Source: an uncultured Clostridia bacterium (GTDB taxonomy: Bacteria; Bacillota_A; Clostridia; TANB77; CAG-508). From it: a stretch of 9,342 nt of DNA. The translations under genes and the position numbers were made by a program. The notes under the pieces were generated by a model. The model searched no databases. It worked only from the letters and a program-made list of their open reading frames with translations, and was not told the DNA's origin. The first letter of the stretch is position 1. Every line of letters begins with the position of its first letter. Shown here in pieces: positions 1 to 7,714 of the stretch. The stretch lies in contig CANQZT010000051.1 of assembly GCA_947628335.1 (NCBI GenBank), positions 1-9,342 of the forward strand. Direction: 5' to 3'.

Positions 1-45
1 TTCATTTATAATATTACCAATATCTATTGTTTTTGTCAATTTATA

Positions 46-74
46 TTTACAAACATTTTTCTTTATTATATAAT
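46..74 (+). promoter_or_regulatory. Sigma-A-type promoter of the MFS gene
   Basis: TTTACA at 46-51 (5 of 6 to TTGACA) and TATAAT at 69-74 (6 of 6) are separated by exactly 17 bases. Transcription would start near 81, leaving a leader of about 45 bases before the ATG at 126. The AT-rich background makes chance -10 boxes common, but the paired match with ideal spacing directly upstream of a gene with a good ribosome binding site is convincing. Confidence 0.7.
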
Positions 75-125
75 TGCTTTCAATATTGTAATTTTATTCA
101 AAAGAAAAAGGAGAAAATCAAAGAT

Positions 126-1407
126 ATGGCAGATGATATAAAGATTGTTCAAAATAAAAAATATAATATTAAGTTATTTCCTATTTATAAAGCAATTTCC
201 TGGGATTTATTATTTTATTATGCAGTAATTTTTCTTTTTTTAACTGGAATAAAAGGAATTAGTGCATCTACTGTATTATTTTATGATGCATTTTATCCAA
301 TTTTTAAATTTATTATTCAAATCCCTTCAACTCTTATAATAAACAAACTTGGAAATAGAAAAGCTCTTATTCTTGGTAATATATTAGTAAGTACAAGTAT
401 TTTAATAATAATACTTGCTGACGAATTACCTATTTTAATTTTATCACAGTTTTCTTCTGCTTTTGGATTTGCACTTAAAAATTTGGCAGAAACTAATTTG
501 TTATATAGCTCTATTGAAAAATCTACCAAAAGAAATGATTTATTTTCAAAAATAGATGGAAGAAGCTCTTCTTTTTACTATTATATTGATGCTATAACTT
601 CTTTAACTACTGGTTTTTTATTTATTATAAATGGATATTTTCCTATGATACTTTGTTTTTCTATTTGCATAATTTCTACTTTGCTATCTTGCAAATTTAA
701 TGAAATAAGTAGCACTGATGTAGAAAAAATATCTATACGAAAGAATTTTATAGATTTAAAACAACGGATTTAAATTTATATTCCAATCTAACAGATTAAA
801 AAGTTTAATTATTTTTTACTCTTTATTCTCTGCTATTATATCTTTACGTTCAAGTTTGAGTAGCAGTTTATTTACCGATATTGCTTTACCTGCGCAATAC
901 TTTGGAATAATTTATGCTATTTCTCAAATTATATCTGGTATTTGTGCATGGAGAGCAAATTGGATTCATAACCGTTTTAAAAATAGAACCTTAACAGTTT
1001 TGGGGTTAGGCATAACTTTTTCGATGATTGCAATTGGGTTTCCACAATATATTGGTTTTAATTATGGTTTAACTTTAGAAGTAGTCTTACTTATGCTTGC
1101 CTTGCAATGTGCTATTAAAGGACCATATTCTACTCTAATGTCAAGGTATTTAAATAGTTTTGCAACTTCCTCTATGAGAACAAAAATATACGCTGCTGCA
1201 GAACTTCCTTATTGTGTTGTACGAGCTTTATTATGTTTTATTTCTTCTGCATTATTAGATATTACAAACACTTCATATGTATACATTGTTCTTGGATGTA
1301 TTTTTAGTGCAATTATGATTTTACTATTAGAACGAATGAAACACACTGTTGGTTTAAAACCTGAAGAATATCCTGAAAAAGATATAAAATTTATTGAACT
1401 TCATTAA
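126..1407 (+). CDS. Major facilitator superfamily transporter, interrupted by one +1 frameshift at codon 214 (CGG)
   Basis: This is a membrane transporter of the MFS type; the substrate is not evident. The ATG at 126 is preferred because AAAAGGAG (106-113) lies 12 bases upstream, whereas an in-frame ATG at 27 lies upstream of the promoter's -10 box. The first 213 codons encode an N-terminal half of about six hydrophobic helices, with the loop LINKLGNRKALILGN resembling the conserved MFS loop 2-3. Frame 0 then reads AAA CAA CGG ATT TAA and stops at 771-773. The +1 frame, open from 760 to 1407, continues as GFKFIFQSNRLKSLIIFYSL and supplies the remaining helices, ending in a hydrophilic tail. 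Dropping one base at about 765 gives one 426-residue protein, normal for a 12-helix MFS carrier, with no other lesion. The break falls in the cytoplasmic loop between the two halves. It may be a recent pseudogene, a sequence error or a recoded gene. Confidence 0.8.
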
Positions 1408-1433
1408 CACAATCAGTTGTATAGAAATCGGTC

Positions 1434-1472
1434 AAAAGACTTGTAAGTGTTTCTTCCACTTACAAGTCTTTT
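1434..1472. terminator. Bidirectional intrinsic terminator between the MFS gene and sleB
   Basis: A perfect 16-bp inverted repeat, AAAAGACTTGTAAGTG at 1434-1449 and its complement at 1457-1472, has a 7-base loop. The arm ends in TTTT on either strand, so it can end transcription of the plus-strand transporter and of the convergent sleB. Its right arm overlaps the first two bases (1471-1472) of the sleB stop codon. Confidence 0.85.
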
Positions 1473-2166
1473 ATTTACAAAATCTATGTTTTCCAATTGT
1501 TATAACATGTGGTCTTGACCATATCCACTTGCTAGTTGCAGTTGCTGGATTGAAGTAATATATTGAGCCATATGATGGATCCCATCCATTTAAAGCATCT
1601 TGTGCTGCTTTTTTAGCTGTACTATTAGGAGTTAAATTAATTTGACCATCAGAAACCACATCAAATGCTCCACTTTGATAAATAACTCCTGCAATTGTAT
1701 TTGGAAAGTTAGAATTTTTTACTCTGTTTAATACAACTGATGCTACAGCAACTTGCCCTGCATATGGCTCTCCTCGAGCTTCTCCATATACTAGTCTACT
1801 CAATAAATTTAAATCACTTGAATTAGAAGAAGATCCCGAATTGCCTGCTGAATTATAAATTCCCATAGCTTCTAGAGTTTTTGTTCCTGCAATTCCATCT
1901 GCAGTAAGCCCATTTTTTCTTTGGAAATATTTTACTGCTTCTAAAGTTTTGCTTCCATATATTCCATCTATGCTTCCGTTGTAATATCCCCAACGCTTTA
2001 ATTTTGTTTGAATATTTTTAACTTCCTCTCCTCGTGAACCATACCTAGATAATGCCTGTACCATATTTACATTAAATATATTATAAAGCAAAAATAATAA
2101 TATAACTGAACAAATACTAATAATTGCTATTCTATTCCTATAATTTTTATTTCTTATTTTTCTCAA
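1471..2166 (-). CDS. sleB: Spore cortex-lytic enzyme, SleB-type cell wall hydrolase
   Basis: This is a predicted lytic transglycosylase that degrades cortex peptidoglycan during spore germination. Residues 12-31 form a hydrophobic signal or anchor segment. Residues about 41-101 are a peptidoglycan-binding domain (PG_binding_1) with the typical GSRGEEVKNIQTKLKRWGYY opening and DGIYGSKTLEAVKYFQ core. A Ser/Asn/Gly linker (about 107-118) leads to the hydrolase_2 domain (about 120-231), with the motif YGEARGEPYAGQVAVA; the Glu at 129 is the expected catalytic residue. Length (231) and domain order match SleB. The start is TTG at 2166, supported by AGAGGTGA at 2173-2180, six bases upstream. YpeB, the usual SleB partner gene, is not next to it. 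A paralogue such as a CwlJ-like or general SleB-family hydrolase is the main alternative, but the PG-binding domain favours SleB. Confidence 0.88.
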   Translation of the reverse strand: MRKIRNKNYRNRIAIISICSVILLFLLYNIFNVNMVQALSRYGSRGEEVKNIQTKLKRWGYYNGSIDGIYGSKTLEAVKYFQRKNGLTADGIAGTKTLEAMGIYNSAGNSGSSSNSSDLNLLSRLVYGEARGEPYAGQVAVASVVLNRVKNSNFPNTIAGVIYQSGAFDVVSDGQINLTPNSTAKKAAQDALNGWDPSYGSIYYFNPATATSKWIWSRPHVITIGKHRFCK

Positions 2167-2168
2167 AA

Positions 2169-2225
2169 AAATTCACCTCTTAGGAAATACTATTTTTTAG
2201 TATTTTCTCCAAAAAAGGTGAATTT
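2169..2225 (-). terminator. Terminator hairpin after fhs that also contains the sleB Shine-Dalgarno
   Basis: Read on the minus strand, AAATTCACCT (2216-2225) pairs perfectly with AGGTGAATTT (2169-2178), and an inner AAATACTA/TAGTATTT stem (2198-2205 with 2185-2192) closes on a 5-base loop. A run of T follows the outer stem (2165-2171), as in an intrinsic terminator. The 3' arm is also most of the sleB ribosome binding site AGAGGTGA (2173-2180). Read-through transcripts from fhs would therefore fold the sleB site away. Confidence 0.72.
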
Positions 2226-2241
2226 ATACAAAATTTTATTT

Positions 2242-3903
2242 TTAGAATATTCCTACTACTTGTCCATTTTCATCTATGTCTATACTTTCTGCTGCAGGTA
2301 CTCTTGGAAGACCTGGCATTGTAAATATTTTTCCTGTTAAAATTACAACAAATCCTGCTCCTGTCCTTAAATTTACTTCTGAAACATGAATTTTAAATGG
2401 CTCGCTACATAATAAATTTTTAGGATCATCTGAGAATGAATATTGTGTTTTTGCAATACATACTGGAAGATTTCCATATCCTAACTTTTCAATATGTTTT
2501 ATTTCTTCTAATGCTGATTCTGAAAATTCTACTCCTGATGCCCCATATATTTTTGTTGCTATCTTTTCTACCTTTGTTTGAATGCTATCATTTAAGTCAT
2601 ACATATATGTTAAGTTATCTTCTTTTTCACATAGCTCTACAACTTTTGATGCTAAATCTTCTGCTCCTTCTCCACCTTTTCCCCATGCTTCTACTAAACT
2701 TAAATTAATTCCTTTTTCTTCTAATTTTGATCTTAATAAATCAATCTCTGCTTGTGTATCATCTACGTATTTATTGATTGCAACAATAACATTTAATCCG
2801 AATTTATTTCTTAAATTATCTATATGTCTTAATAAATTATGTAATCCTATTTCTAATGCTTCTAAGTTTTCTTTTTGTATGTCTTCTTTTGCAACACCCC
2901 CATGATATTTCAATGCTTTCATTGTTGCAACACAAACTACTGCAGATGGTTTTATTCCAGCAGTTCTACATTTTATATCTAAAAATTTTTCAGCACCTAA
3001 ATCTGCTCCAAATCCTGCTTCAGTTACTACATAATCTCCAAGTTTTAATGCCATCTTTGTTGCCATAATGCTGTTACATCCATGAGCTATATTTGCAAAT
3101 GGTCCTCCATGAATAAAGGCTGGTGTATGTTCTAAAGTTTGTACTAAATTTGGTTTTATTGCATCTTTTAGCAACACTGCCAAACTTCCTTCTGCTTTTA
3201 AATCTTTTACTCTTATTGGCTCATCACTATAATTGTATCCAACAATGATATTGCTAATCCTTTCCTTTAAATCATAAATATCTTTCGATAAGCATAAAAT
3301 TGCCATAATTTCTGAAGCAACAGTTATATCAAATCCATCTTTTCTTGGAACAACATTTTTTTCACCAGATAATCCACACTCTATCGTTCTTAGTTGTCTA
3401 TCGTTTAAATCTACACATCTTTTCCATAATACTTTTTTAAATCCTAATTTATTTCCAAAATAAATATGATTGTCTATTAATGCTGAAAGTAAGTTATTTG
3501 CAGAAGTTATTGCATGAATATCTCCTGTAAAGTGTAAATTTATATCTTCCATTGGAGCAACTTGCGCGTATCCTCCACCTGTTGCACCTCCTTTTATACC
3601 AAATACAGGTCCTAAAGATGGCTCTCTTAATGCCAGTACTGCATTTTTACCAATTTTTGATAATCCATCAGCAAGACCTATTGATATTGTTGTTTTTCCT
3701 TCTCCTAATGGTGTTGGATTAACTGCTGTTACTAATATTAATTTTCCATCCTCATTATTTCCAATTTTTTCAAATATTTTATCTGAAACTTTTGCTTTAT
3801 ATTTTCCATAATTTTCAAGATATTCTTCATCGATATTTAATTTTTCTGCCACCTCTGTTATTGGTTTTAATTTTGTTTTTCTTGCTATTTCAATATCGCT
3901 CAT
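2242..3903 (-). CDS. fhs: Formate-tetrahydrofolate ligase
   Basis: This cytoplasmic enzyme makes 10-formyl-THF from formate, THF and ATP, feeding one-carbon metabolism, purine synthesis or the methyl branch of the Wood-Ljungdahl pathway. The whole 553-residue protein is typical in length and sequence. It has the nucleotide-binding loop TPLGEGKTT (about 64-72), the signature [20 protein letters not shown] (about 109-128), [14 protein letters not shown] further on, and a C-terminal [22 protein letters not shown] segment. The ATG at 3903 is chosen because AGGAG (3912-3916) lies eight bases upstream; a GTG at 3912 sits on that ribosome binding site. It follows the DUF212 gene by 14 bases and so is probably co-transcribed. 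No other folate genes (folD, fchA, metF) are in the window, so the sequence does not say whether the cell is an acetogen. Confidence 0.97.
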   Translation of the reverse strand: MSDIEIARKTKLKPITEVAEKLNIDEEYLENYGKYKAKVSDKIFEKIGNNEDGKLILVTAVNPTPLGEGKTTISIGLADGLSKIGKNAVLALREPSLGPVFGIKGGATGGGYAQVAPMEDINLHFTGDIHAITSANNLLSALIDNHIYFGNKLGFKKVLWKRCVDLNDRQLRTIECGLSGEKNVVPRKDGFDITVASEIMAILCLSKDIYDLKERISNIIVGYNYSDEPIRVKDLKAEGSLAVLLKDAIKPNLVQTLEHTPAFIHGGPFANIAHGCNSIMATKMALKLGDYVVTEAGFGADLGAEKFLDIKCRTAGIKPSAVVCVATMKALKYHGGVAKEDIQKENLEALEIGLHNLLRHIDNLRNKFGLNVIVAINKYVDDTQAEIDLLRSKLEEKGINLSLVEAWGKGGEGAEDLASKVVELCEKEDNLTYMYDLNDSIQTKVEKIATKIYGASGVEFSESALEEIKHIEKLGYGNLPVCIAKTQYSFSDDPKNLLCSEPFKIHVSEVNLRTGAGFVVILTGKIFTMPGLPRVPAAESIDIDENGQVVGIF

Positions 3904-3917
3904 TTTTTCCACTCCTT

Positions 3918-4349
3918 TTATAATAATAATCCTGCTATAATTCCAATTAGCGCTCCTACAAATACTTGCGTTGGTGTATGACCTAATACTTCTACTAATT
4001 TCTCTTGAACTTGCAAATTTGTAAGACCTGGTGTATTAACAATTTTATTTAATAATGTTGCCTGTTTTCCTGCTGCTCGTCTTATTCCTGCTGCATCATA
4101 CATTACAACGAAAGAAAATATAACAGACAATGCAAATATGGGACTTGTTATGCCTTCTGATTTTCCAATTAATGTTGCAAGTGAAGTTACTACTGCTGAA
4201 TGAGAACTAGGCATTCCTCCTGCTCCCATAATTCTTTTAAAATTAAATTTTTTTGTCGTTACTAAATCCCATAGTACTTTAAATAGTTGTATCCCAAACC
4301 ATAGTAAAAATGGAACATATAAGTATTTAAACTGCGTTATTTTTTCCAT
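3918..4349 (-). CDS. DUF212 / divergent PAP2 family membrane protein (YuiD-like)
   Basis: This small integral membrane protein of 143 residues belongs to the divergent PAP2 family. It shows [20 protein letters not shown] (about 42-61), where PSSHS resembles the acid-phosphatase motif, and [15 protein letters not shown] (about 83-97). Hydrophobic helices lie at about 11-30, 52-62, 69-86 and 127-143. The phosphatase-like motifs suggest action on a lipid phosphate, but the substrate of this family is not established and I do not assign one. The start ATG at 4347-4349 has AAGGGG (4355-4360) five bases upstream. In related clostridia this gene often sits near isoprenoid genes (ispA, dxs) after xseB; here it follows xseB directly and fhs comes next. 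Confidence 0.88.
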   Translation of the reverse strand: MEKITQFKYLYVPFLLWFGIQLFKVLWDLVTTKKFNFKRIMGAGGMPSSHSAVVTSLATLIGKSEGITSPIFALSVIFSFVVMYDAAGIRRAAGKQATLLNKIVNTPGLTNLQVQEKLVEVLGHTPTQVFVGALIGIIAGLLL

Positions 4350-4410
4350 GTTTACCCCTTTCTACTTAACCTTTTTACAAAATTTGTCATTTCTACTTTT
4401 AATATTCCAA

Positions 4411-4632
4411 TTATTCTATGTTAAACTCTTCTTCTGATACTCCATCTTCATTTTTTATCAATATTGATATTCTTTTTTCTGCATTTTCTAGAATTTCACT
4501 ACATGTTTTTGATAATTTCATTCCTTCTTCAAACTTAGATACAGATTCATCTAAATTTAAATCTCCTTTTTCTAATTGATTTGCAATTAACTCTAATTCT
4601 TTTATTGTTTCTTCAAAATTCGCTTTGCTCAT
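4411..4632 (-). CDS. xseB: Exodeoxyribonuclease VII small subunit
   Basis: This is the small subunit of exonuclease VII, which binds XseA and together they degrade single-stranded DNA. At 73 residues it has the usual length and the family pattern: NFEETIKELELIANQLEKGD near the start, followed by LNLDESVSKFEEGMKLSKTC and a helical run to about residue 58, consistent with the helical-hairpin fold. The ATG at 4630-4632 follows AAAGGAG (4644-4650) by 11 bases. It lies 39 bases downstream of xseA in the same operon. Its intact state argues that the frameshifted neighbour xseA still makes a partner protein. Confidence 0.95.
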   Translation of the reverse strand: MSKANFEETIKELELIANQLEKGDLNLDESVSKFEEGMKLSKTCSEILENAEKRISILIKNEDGVSEEEFNIE

Positions 4633-4671
4633 ATATTATTTATCTCCTTTTATATATCAATTTTTATATAA

Positions 4672-5860
4672 TTATAACATTTGGGCTTTTTTACTTCCAT
4701 CTACAAATCTCAAATCTATTTCATCACCTTTTTTTACTTGACCTACAGATTTTACATTTTCACCATTAATCTGAGCAATACAATAACCTCTTGTTAATGT
4801 TTTTAGTGGACTTAATGAATCTAATCTTGCAATTTGCGTCATCATTTCACTTCTACTATCTTTATATTTGTTTATTATACTATTTTGTAAATTTTTTACA
4901 AATATATCTACTTTTATATATTGTTCATTGATACGTTGTAAAGGCTCTTTAAATGCGCTTCTTGCCATACATTTTTCATATCGCATTCTCATAATTTCTA
5001 CTTTTTTCTTCAATGCAAGCTTCAAACGATTATTATAATTTAATAACTTTAATTTTAATTCTTCAACATCCGTTACTGCAAGTTCTGCTGCTGCAGATGG
5101 AGTTGGCGCTCTTAAATCTGCTACAAAATCTGCTATTGTAAAGTCTGTCTCATGACCTACTGCAGAAATAATAGGAAGTTCTGAACTGTATATTGCTCTT
5201 GCAACAATTTCTTCATTAAACGGCCATAAATCCTCAAGAGATCCACCGACCTCTTGCTAAGATTAATACATCTGCTAATTTTCTTTCATTCATATACTGA
5301 ATAGCATTTGCAATCTTTTCTGCTGCCCCTTCTCCTTGAACTGGTACAGGAAACAATCTTATGTATACATTTGGATTTCTTCTTGTACTAACATTAATTA
5401 TATCTCTTATAACTGAACCTGTTTGTGAGGTTAATACACCAATAACTTTCGGCATAAATGGAATCTTTTTTTTATGTTCTACATTAAATAAGCCTTCTAA
5501 TTCTAATTTTTTCTTTAATTCTTCATAGGCTTTATAAAGGTTTCCCATTCCTTCTTCCTGCATAGCTTTGCAATATATTTGATATACTCCATCTCTCTCA
5601 AATACTGAAACTGTTCCAAATACCATTACTTTCATTCCATCTTTTGGAACAAATTTTAGGTTACTTGTATATGATTTAAACATTATACATTTTATTAAAG
5701 AATTATCATCTTTTAGGGTAAAGTATAAATGACCTGTATAATGATTTTTAAAATTTGATATTTCACCTTTTACCAATACGTTATTTAAATATTCATCTCC
5801 TGCCACTTTATCTTTTATATATTTATTTAAATCACTTACTGATATTGCTTCATACTTCAT
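4672..5860 (-). CDS. xseA: Exodeoxyribonuclease VII large subunit, interrupted by one +1 frameshift at codon 205 (CGG)
   Basis: This is the catalytic subunit of exonuclease VII (single-stranded DNA degradation and repair). Residues about 1-100 are the OB-fold DNA-binding domain, with [20 protein letters not shown]. The catalytic domain begins with [18 protein letters not shown]. Frame 0 stops at 5234-5236 after reading GGT CGG TGG ATC TCT TGA. In the +1 frame the same DNA continues the family motif as [16 protein letters not shown], then [20 protein letters not shown] and PTPSAAAEL, down to the normal C-terminus near [13 protein letters not shown]. Removing one base at about 5248 gives a 395-residue protein, close to the family length, and I translated the whole junction without finding a second lesion. 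The start ATG (5858-5860) follows AAGGGGAA (5865-5872). Without a shift the product would end at 208 residues and lack most of the catalytic domain. Confidence 0.9.
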
Positions 5861-5879
5861 ATTATTCCCCTTACTCTAA

Positions 5880-5941
5880 AATTAAAGGAAGATGCCAATA
5901 AATATGTACTATTTGTTAACTTCCGACATCTTTCTTTAATT
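5880..5941 (-). other. Long hairpin between nusB and xseA
   Basis: The arms at 5880-5896 and 5925-5941 pair over 17 bases on the RNA, with two G-U pairs and a 28-base loop. The arm next to nusB overlaps its stop codon. The T-tract that follows on the minus strand is weak (TTTAATTTTAGAG), so it may be a partial terminator or an RNA-processing/stability element inside the operon rather than a full stop. Confidence 0.55.
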
Positions 5942-6350
5942 ACTCTTCTATATTATCTTTTACAACACTTGCTAGTATTCCATTTATAAATGAACGAGAG
6001 TTATCTTCCCCATATTTTTTAGAAAGTTCAACTGCTTCGTTAATTGCTACTTTATATGGTATCTTTTTGTATATGATTTCATAAATTGCAAGCCTTAACA
6101 ATGATACATTTATTTTTGGTATCCTTTCTAATTGCCAATCTTCTTTTAAATTATTTATTATATATTTATCAATATCTTTTTTATTCTTACTAATTCCACT
6201 CATAGTATCTTCTATATAGCTTACAATTTCTTCATTTGTTATTTTATTATTTTCTATATACAAATCAATTTGCTCTCTACTATAATCATGCTGAACTTCC
6301 ATACTATATAATAATTTAAAAGCTTGTTCTCTAGCTTGCGATCTATTCAT
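5940..6350 (-). CDS. nusB: Transcription antitermination factor NusB
   Basis: This small all-helical RNA-binding protein acts with NusE (S10) in antitermination of rRNA transcription. The 136-residue sequence shows the N-terminal [17 protein letters not shown] motif and the C-terminal family block [20 protein letters not shown] followed by [20 protein letters not shown], including the conserved Asn-Gly near the end. The length is typical. The ATG at 6348-6350 is preceded by AAAGGAA five bases upstream. It sits 22 bases after the DUF2273 gene, an arrangement (asp23-amaP-DUF2273-nusB-xseA-xseB) common in Clostridia. Confidence 0.96.
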   Translation of the reverse strand: MNRSQAREQAFKLLYSMEVQHDYSREQIDLYIENNKITNEEIVSYIEDTMSGISKNKKDIDKYIINNLKEDWQLERIPKINVSLLRLAIYEIIYKKIPYKVAINEAVELSKKYGEDNSRSFINGILASVVKDNIEE

Positions 6351-6372
6351 AATAATTCCTTTCTTAATTTTT

Positions 6373-6576
6373 TTATAGTCTATCTATAAAATTTTTTAAT
6401 TTTTCTTTTACATCATATTTATTTCTTTGCACATAATTTCCAATAAATACTCCTAATGCTACTAATATAATCCCTATAATTAATTCATATAAACGTGTAC
6501 ATAAAATTATAATTGCAACAATTCCACCAATAATTGCTCCCTTATATTCACTTATAAAATTTTTAAAACCGTCCAT
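6373..6576 (-). CDS. DUF2273 small membrane protein
   Basis: This 67-residue protein has two hydrophobic segments (about 13-25 and 31-47) and a basic, hydrophilic tail (about 49-67). Its start, [19 protein letters not shown], matches the DUF2273 family, which is found with Asp23 and AmaP proteins in Firmicutes. Its function is not established; the setting suggests a partner of the membrane-attached Asp23 complex. The ATG at 6574-6576 follows AGGAGAGG (6582-6589) by five bases. It lies 24 bases after amaP and 22 before nusB, so it is translated from the same message. Confidence 0.88.
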   Translation of the reverse strand: MDGFKNFISEYKGAIIGGIVAIIILCTRLYELIIGIILVALGVFIGNYVQRNKYDVKEKLKNFIDRL

Positions 6577-6600
6577 TTATACCTCTCCTTTTGCAATTTT

Positions 6601-7143
6601 CTACGAATTTTCCATTGTAGGAGTAATATTTTTTATTTGAATATTAACTTCTTTTATATCTATATTCATTGTCTGTTTTATTATCTCTTTTATTTTTGTT
6701 TGCAATTTTAAAGATAATTCTGTTATAACAGCATCTTTTGTTACACTTAAAACAACATCAATATTTATGTCATTTGTTTTTGTTAGCAATACTTTTGAAG
6801 AAATATCCTGCACTCCATTTATTTCTTTTACAACTCCACTTACTAAGTTTTGTATTGTCTCTTTTGATATAAATAACTTTCCTTCTTCATTTTGTATTAA
6901 AATTCCATTATCAGATTCTTCTTTTGTTTCTGAATCTGAAATAAAGAAAATTCCTTTAATTGCAAGTAACATAAGTACTACAGATGTTCCTAATGCTATA
7001 TTAGATGTCATTGAATCTCTATTTAAATTTGCTACGACTTCTTCTACTGGAATCCATCCAAATATAACTAAGCAAAATAGAATTGATAAAATTAGAATGA
7101 TCCATGAAAATAGTACTAATATTATTTTATCTAATACTTTCAT
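6601..7143 (-). CDS. amaP: Alkaline shock response membrane anchor protein AmaP
   Basis: This 180-residue protein is predicted to anchor Asp23 at the membrane. Two hydrophobic helices, about 7-29 and 49-69, flank a short loop with GWIPVEEV. The rest is cytoplasmic, and residues about 82-173 contain an Asp23-like alternation of strands and helix (KLFISKETIQNLVSGVVKEI, then INIDVVLSVT and DIKEVNIQIKNI). This matches the AmaP family, whose soluble part resembles the partner protein. The ATG at 7141-7143 is preceded by AAGGA (7152-7156) eight bases upstream. It follows asp23 by 33 bases. Confidence 0.88.
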   Translation of the reverse strand: MKVLDKIILVLFSWIILILSILFCLVIFGWIPVEEVVANLNRDSMTSNIALGTSVVLMLLAIKGIFFISDSETKEESDNGILIQNEEGKLFISKETIQNLVSGVVKEINGVQDISSKVLLTKTNDINIDVVLSVTKDAVITELSLKLQTKIKEIIKQTMNIDIKEVNIQIKNITPTMENS

Positions 7144-7176
7144 TATTATGTTCCTTTCTAATAAAGATCTTTATAA

Positions 7177-7593
7177 CTATTCTTGTTTATCTTTTTCTTC
7201 TGTTTGTGTTTCTGTTCTAACTCCTTGTACATGAACATTAACAGCAACAACCTTTAATCCTGTCATTGTTTCTACAGCTTTTTTTACTCTATTTTGAATT
7301 TCAAAAGCAACATCTGGTATTCTTGTACCATATTCAACAATAATATTAACATCTATTTTTGTTTCTTTTTCACCAACATCTACTTTTATACCTTTAGATA
7401 AGTTTTTCTTACCACTTAATACTTCTGTAATTCCTCCTGCAAATCCTCCTGACATTCCTGCTACTCCTGGCACTTCTGATACAGCTACTCCTGCAATAAC
7501 AGCTACAACATCATTAGATATTTTTATCCCATTATTATCTTGCCCTTCTATTAATACTTCCTCATTAGCATTTTCTACATTTTCATTTTCCAT
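7177..7593 (-). CDS. Asp23/Gls24 family envelope stress response protein
   Basis: This abundant cytoplasmic protein family is held at the membrane by AmaP and linked to cell-envelope homeostasis. The 138-residue sequence carries the family core: GIKISNDVVAVIAGVAVSEV (about 23-42), PGVAGMSGG, IKVDVGEKETKIDVNIIVEY, and VAFEIQNRVKKAVETMTGLK followed by VVAVNVHVQGV. Both termini are acidic and low in complexity. The ATG at 7591-7593 follows the strong site AAGGAGG (7601-7607) by seven bases. It is the first gene of the operon running towards fhs. Confidence 0.95.
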   Translation of the reverse strand: MENENVENANEEVLIEGQDNNGIKISNDVVAVIAGVAVSEVPGVAGMSGGFAGGITEVLSGKKNLSKGIKVDVGEKETKIDVNIIVEYGTRIPDVAFEIQNRVKKAVETMTGLKVVAVNVHVQGVRTETQTEEKDKQE

Positions 7594-7610
7594 AATTTTT
7601 CCTCCTTATA

Positions 7611-7654
7611 AAAAATTGATATACTATTTTTACACTAATAGTATATCAATTTTT
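7611..7654 (-). terminator. Terminator hairpin of spoIIID just upstream of asp23
   Basis: A perfect 16-bp inverted repeat (AAAAATTGATATACTA at 7611-7626, complement at 7639-7654) with a 12-base loop lies 61 bases after the spoIIID stop. On the minus strand it ends in six T before the asp23 ribosome binding site, so it should end spoIIID transcription. Its 5' arm contains the -10 box of the probable asp23 promoter. Confidence 0.72.
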
Positions 7655-7668
7655 ATAAAATTTTACAA
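7640..7668 (-). promoter_or_regulatory. Probable sigma-A promoter of the asp23 operon
   Basis: On the minus strand TTGTAA (7663-7668, 4 of 6) is followed after exactly 17 bases by TATACT (7640-7645, 5 of 6). Transcription would start near 7633, inside the hairpin loop. The transcript would therefore keep only the 3' arm and leave the AAGGAGG site free. The -35 match is only moderate and the region is very AT-rich. Confidence 0.5.
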
Positions 7669-7714
7669 CCTATTTAATTAAATTTAATAAAATAAAACAT
7701 TTTTGTATTTTATC

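Noticed and set aside
27..125. ATG at 27 as the MFS start
   Set aside because: It lies upstream of the promoter -10 box, lacks a ribosome binding site, and adds a non-family N-terminal stretch.
2436..3068. Several plus-strand open frames opposite fhs
   Set aside because: They lie antisense to a complete, strongly conserved fhs, are rich in Leu/Ser/His from AT-rich antisense codons, and have no ribosome binding sites.
3904..3912. GTG at 3910-3912 as the fhs start
   Set aside because: It overlaps the AGGAG site that serves the ATG at 3903.
765..5248. Simple reassignment of CGG to another amino acid
   Set aside because: A changed meaning alone would keep the frame and still run into the stops at 771-773 and 5234-5236; only a one-base shift restores the proteins.
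5246..5260. Shine-Dalgarno-stimulated +1 shift as in prfB
   Set aside because: AAGAGGT directly precedes the xseA site, but it abuts the shift codon more closely than in prfB, it encodes conserved residues, and the MFS site has nothing similar.
6767..7234. Plus-strand open frame opposite amaP and the asp23 end
   Set aside because: It is antisense to two recognisable genes with their own ribosome binding sites, and the protein resembles no family I know.
7672..7683. Palindrome ATTTAATTAAAT
   Set aside because: A/T-only palindromes of this size are expected by chance in such AT-rich DNA.
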